Shown: piece by piece, positions 16,268-18,426 of the stretch | Position numbering within the stretch: position 1 is the first letter of the stretch | Layout: each line of letters starts with the position of its first letter | NCBI GenBank assembly: GCA_937951455.1 | Contig: CALFBU010000019.1 | Span: forward strand, 1-18,426 | Direction: 5' to 3' | From: an uncultured Rhizobiaceae group bacterium | Lineage (GTDB): Bacteria > Pseudomonadota > Alphaproteobacteria > Rhizobiales > Rhizobiaceae | DNA length: 18,426 bases | The notes under the pieces: generated by a model | Databases searched by the model: none | What the model saw: the letters and a program-made list of their open reading frames with translations, nothing else | Told to the model about the DNA's origin: nothing | Made by a program: the position numbers and the translations under genes

Positions 16268-16840
16268 ATGAACACCATGAAAATTTCAAAAGGCATTTGG
16301 CTTACGCTTTTCATTTTAATCTGCACCATCATAACATTATATCTGATGGGCAGAGAAACAATCTGTAAGTGCGGATATGTAAAATTTTGGCATGGCGTTG
16401 TTCAAAGCTCGGAAAACTCTCAACACATTGCGGACTGGTATACGCCCTCCCATATTTTGCATGGCCTTATATTTTTCTTTGTAACCTGGCTCTTCTTTAG
16501 CAAATGGACGTTTGGAATGCGGCTGGCGCTTTCCATGGTTGTGGAAGCTGCCTGGGAAATTGTTGAAAATACGGACATGATTATCAATCGATACCGCGAG
16601 GCAACCATCTCCTTTGATTACTTCGGCGACAGTATCCTGAATTCCGCATCAGACATGATCGCCATGGCAATCGGATTTTACCTCGCAAGCAAATTGCCCG
16701 TATGGGCATCCATTGCGCTTTTCATCGTTGCGGAAGTCTTTGTCATGTACATGATACGCGACGGACTGCTTCTTAATATCATCATGCTGCTCTATCCGCT
16801 GGAAATCATAAAGGAATGGCAAGGCGCTATTCCAAGATGA
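16268..16840 (+). CDS. DUF2585 / UPF0314 family membrane protein
   Basis: A 190-residue membrane protein with four to six hydrophobic segments (about 9-27, 64-80, 84-95, 130-147 and 148-180). The signature follows the first helix: GRETICKCGYVKFWHGVV, SSENSQHIADWYTPSH and ILHGLIFF, then AAWEIVENTD and DYFGDSILNS. These polar, His/Asp/Cys-containing motifs facing the membrane are the hallmark of the UPF0314/DUF2585 family, which is largely confined to alphaproteobacteria and has no assigned function. The pattern could suit a metal-dependent membrane enzyme but that is speculation. AAGG is 7 bases upstream of the ATG. Full length for the family. Confidence 0.9.
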   Translation: MNTMKISKGIWLTLFILICTIITLYLMGRETICKCGYVKFWHGVVQSSENSQHIADWYTPSHILHGLIFFFVTWLFFSKWTFGMRLALSMVVEAAWEIVENTDMIINRYREATISFDYFGDSILNSASDMIAMAIGFYLASKLPVWASIALFIVAEVFVMYMIRDGLLLNIIMLLYPLEIIKEWQGAIPR

Positions 16841-16882
16841 ACGCAGATATGATGCGATAACGAAAATGTGATGTACGATAAT

Positions 16883-16909
16883 TTGCAACCGTAGAAAGTC
16901 TGGTACAAT
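16883..16909 (+). promoter_or_regulatory. Promoter placed to give a leaderless mRNA
   Basis: TTGCAA (16883-16888) and an extended -10, TGGTACAAT (16901-16909), are separated by 15 bases between the hexamers (16 if TTTGCA is used as -35). The start point expected 6-8 bases after the -10 is 16915-16917, essentially at the A of the ATG (16918). Confidence 0.45.
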
Positions 16910-16917
16910 AACAAACC

Positions 16918-17247
16918 ATGAAGATGTTTATTAATATATTCGTGTTTTTTGCGTTTATTATCGGCGCAAGTGGTTTGGCAAAAACTACTGCATCACATAA
17001 TGCCTTGGCGACACAAACAATGTCAACTTCAGCACTTAGCCAAACCAGCCATGAAAGCGCCTCGAAATGCTGCGCTGCTCAAGAAGAGACAGAAATCAAA
17101 AGTCCCCGTTGTATCGGCGATATTTGCACTCAATCACAGCTGGAAAAACCTAATCTACTGGGATACGGGAATAAACTTCCCTTTATAACCTTGGCTGATG
17201 CGGGCTCAGACACTCAAAATTCATTTCTAAAACCGCCAATCACTTAA
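16918..17247 (+). CDS. Small exported protein with four cysteines, unknown function
   Basis: A 109-residue protein that begins with a signal peptide: MKMF, a hydrophobic core IFVFFAFIIG, then ASGLA, a likely cleavage site near residue 21. The mature part is polar, Ser/Thr/Gln-rich, and has cysteines in SKCCAAQEE and RCIGDICTQ, so two disulfides or a metal site are possible. No family is recognised. There is no Shine-Dalgarno before the ATG and a -10 box sits 9 bases upstream of it, which points to leaderless translation. The following genes in the same direction are an L,D-transpeptidase and a DsbA-like protein, all acting in the periplasm, so it may be a substrate of the latter. Confidence 0.65.
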   Translation: MKMFINIFVFFAFIIGASGLAKTTASHNALATQTMSTSALSQTSHESASKCCAAQEETEIKSPRCIGDICTQSQLEKPNLLGYGNKLPFITLADAGSDTQNSFLKPPIT

Positions 17248-17319
17248 TCACCTCCATTACCGAAGTGCGTAAAAGTATGCGCCTCACTCAACGATGATTA
17301 AAGTGAATGGAACAAACCC

Positions 17320-18045
17320 ATGTTTTCCAACAACACAAGGCGTGTATGCGCACTTGATGATGGACTCGATTTCGAGCCGAAAATTTTAACAAGACGAAAC
17401 TTTCTAAATGCATCTCTAGGCGCGGGAATGCTTGCCATTTCGGGCTGCACTTATTCTGGCAGACATCAAAAGGCAGCAAAAGCAGTGCCCTTTAAGCGCC
17501 AAACAGCTGCACTGTATGCAACTTTGCCAAATGAAATATTCCCGATACCTGCTGCAGACTTGAGCAAAATACCGGAGAAATATTATCGTAAGCGCATAGA
17601 TTACCAGACCGCTGAAAAGCCTGGAACCGTAATTGTTGATACGCAAAATTTCTATCTTTATCTTGTGGAAGAAAATCAAAAGGCCATGCGTTACGGAGTT
17701 GGCTTGGGGCGTGCAGGCTTTGAATGGTCAGGACGTGCCAGAATTGCCTGGAAACAGGAATGGCCGAAATGGACACCACCAGATGAGATGATTGCGCGCC
17801 AGCCGGAACTGGAAAAATACAGCGTAAGAAATGGCGGCATGCCTCCTGGCATAGACAATCCTCTGGGTTCAAGAGCGCTTTACATCTTCCAAGGGAACAA
17901 GGACACACTTTACCGAGTGCATGGCTCACCAGAATACTGGACCATTGGCAAAGCGGTTTCCAGTGGATGCGTTCGAATGATCAATCAAGACGTTATTGAC
18001 CTATACGACCGCATAAAAGGCAGTCCGCCGATCCTTGTTTTGTGA
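17320..18045 (+). CDS. L,D-transpeptidase (YkuD) with Tat signal and lipobox
   Basis: A 241-residue exported enzyme. The N-terminus has a twin-arginine motif T24-R-R-N-F-L29, a hydrophobic stretch, and a lipobox AISG-C43, so it is probably a Tat-exported lipoprotein. The YkuD domain spans about 100-241 (PGTVIVDTQNFYLYLV at its start) and ends with the active-site pattern H201-GSPEYWTIGKAVSSG-C217-V-R219. Such enzymes form 3-3 cross-links in peptidoglycan or attach proteins to it, and are numerous in polar-growing Hyphomicrobiales. ATG 17320 has only a weak ribosome site (TGGA); the 23 residues before the Tat motif are a normal n-region length for this family. A 58-aa gene starts 7 bases after the stop. 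Confidence 0.92.
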   Translation: MFSNNTRRVCALDDGLDFEPKILTRRNFLNASLGAGMLAISGCTYSGRHQKAAKAVPFKRQTAALYATLPNEIFPIPAADLSKIPEKYYRKRIDYQTAEKPGTVIVDTQNFYLYLVEENQKAMRYGVGLGRAGFEWSGRARIAWKQEWPKWTPPDEMIARQPELEKYSVRNGGMPPGIDNPLGSRALYIFQGNKDTLYRVHGSPEYWTIGKAVSSGCVRMINQDVIDLYDRIKGSPPILVL

Positions 18046-18052
18046 ATTCATC

Positions 18053-18229
18053 ATGAGCGATGAACTTGAACAAAACAAAAAGGCAAAAGCCGAGCGTTTA
18101 ACCCTCGGTAAGCGCCATCAATACGAGAATGAAAAACAAATCAACTTTACCCAAAAGGCAAAAACTCTCGGTTTTTCGGCACAAGAAATCGAAGCCATGA
18201 AACGCCTTTACAAAAACCAAAAACTTTAA
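18053..18229 (+). CDS. Short highly charged protein, unknown function
   Basis: A 58-residue protein starting MSDELEQNKKAKAERLTLGK, rich in Lys, Glu and Gln, mostly helical, with no signal or membrane segment. The start at 18053 is chosen because the frame's earlier ATG (18035) lies inside the L,D-transpeptidase gene. There is no clear Shine-Dalgarno; with only 7 bases from the preceding stop, translation is probably coupled. No family recognised. The C-terminal half (LGFSAQEIEAMKRLYKNQKL) may be an amphipathic helix. Confidence 0.6.
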   Translation: MSDELEQNKKAKAERLTLGKRHQYENEKQINFTQKAKTLGFSAQEIEAMKRLYKNQKL

Positions 18230-18247
18230 CTTTCAAGGAGACTGACA

Positions 18248-18426
18248 ATGAAACTTACCAGACGAGAAATACTACCAATTTTCCCCATAGTCGGCGCATC
18301 AGCCACAACGGGCTTGGGTGCGATAACGCTACCAACAAAGGCATATGCCAACTTGTCCACATTGATGGACGAAGGTCCTTTGGGTGAGCATATTAAAGGC
18401 GATGTGAACGCCCCTATAACTCTTAT
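18248..18426 (+). CDS. DsbA-family thiol-disulfide oxidoreductase, 5' part
   Basis: The first 59 residues of a protein cut by the window edge. It begins MKLTRREILPIFPIVG, with a twin-arginine-like T4-R-R-E-I and a hydrophobic core, followed by an Ala-rich site (KAYA) for signal cleavage. The mature start, MDEGPLGEHIKGDVNAPITL, is the typical lead-in of DsbA-like thioredoxin-fold proteins in alphaproteobacteria (GPLGD...G..nAPVTI), where the CxxC follows about a dozen residues later, outside the window. AAGGAG lies 7 bases before the ATG. It would form disulfides in periplasmic proteins; the cysteine motif itself is not visible here. Confidence 0.75.
   Translation, partial: MKLTRREILPIFPIVGASATTGLGAITLPTKAYANLSTLMDEGPLGEHIKGDVNAPITL

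Overview
The window looks like chromosomal DNA of an alphaproteobacterium, probably a marine member of the Hyphomicrobiales (Rhizobiales), with moderate GC (low-to-mid 40s percent by eye). The pointers are: a tRNA-His of the alphaproteobacterial type (no G-1, G1-U72 pair, A73); a 1036-residue multi-PAS histidine kinase with a PleC/DivJ/PdhS-type core preceded by a perfect CtrA box; an AerR/PpaA-like B12-binding protein; an ScfR-type regulator; a DUF2585/UPF0314 protein; and acetoacetyl-CoA synthetase. There are no insertion sequences, phage genes or CRISPR arrays, so this is core chromosome rather than an island.

Layout. 1-162 is the tail of an unrecognised gene, followed by tRNA-His on the minus strand (173-249). 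514-3624 (+) is the kinase, which converges with overlapping stop codons on the AerR/PpaA-like gene (3621-4442, -). The 384-base gap 4443-4826 holds two tandem TGT-N12-ACA palindromes (PpsR/CrtJ-type operators) in front of the B12 gene, a strong minus-strand terminator, and a second CtrA-type box. 4827-6782 (-) is acetoacetyl-CoA synthetase, divergent from an AsmA-family gene (6973-8766, +) and a small membrane protein (8856-9098, +). 9101-10528 (-) is the ScfR/RamB-like regulator, divergent from a 78-aa conserved-looking small protein (10760-10996, +) with its own terminator.

11057-14226 (-) is a tight three-gene operon transcribed in the order AlkB-type alkane monooxygenase, BASS-family sodium symporter, Cys/Met-metabolism PLP enzyme. 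The last two overlap by ATGA, and a good sigma-70 promoter with a 15-bp palindrome lies in front of alkB. 14342-16139 (-) is a tandem pair of FolD genes. The upstream one is canonical; the downstream one has lost the catalytic lysine and other key residues. 16268-18426 (+) carries DUF2585, a small secreted Cys-containing protein that may be leaderless, a Tat/lipobox L,D-transpeptidase, a 58-aa charged protein and the start of a DsbA-like protein.

How they fit together. Two regulatory themes stand out. The first is cell-cycle control: a PdhS-like kinase that would act on DivK upstream of CtrA, with CtrA boxes next to it. The second is light/oxygen control: an AerR/PpaA-like antirepressor behind the operators its usual partner PpsR/CrtJ would bind, which suggests the genome may encode bacteriochlorophyll-based phototrophy or a relic of that circuit. 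The metabolic genes (acetoacetate activation, ScfR regulator, alkane oxidation, C1-folate) suit a heterotroph using lipids, short-chain acids and methylated compounds. The most unusual items are the tandem operators, the divergent second FolD, and the alkB-transporter-PLP enzyme operon.
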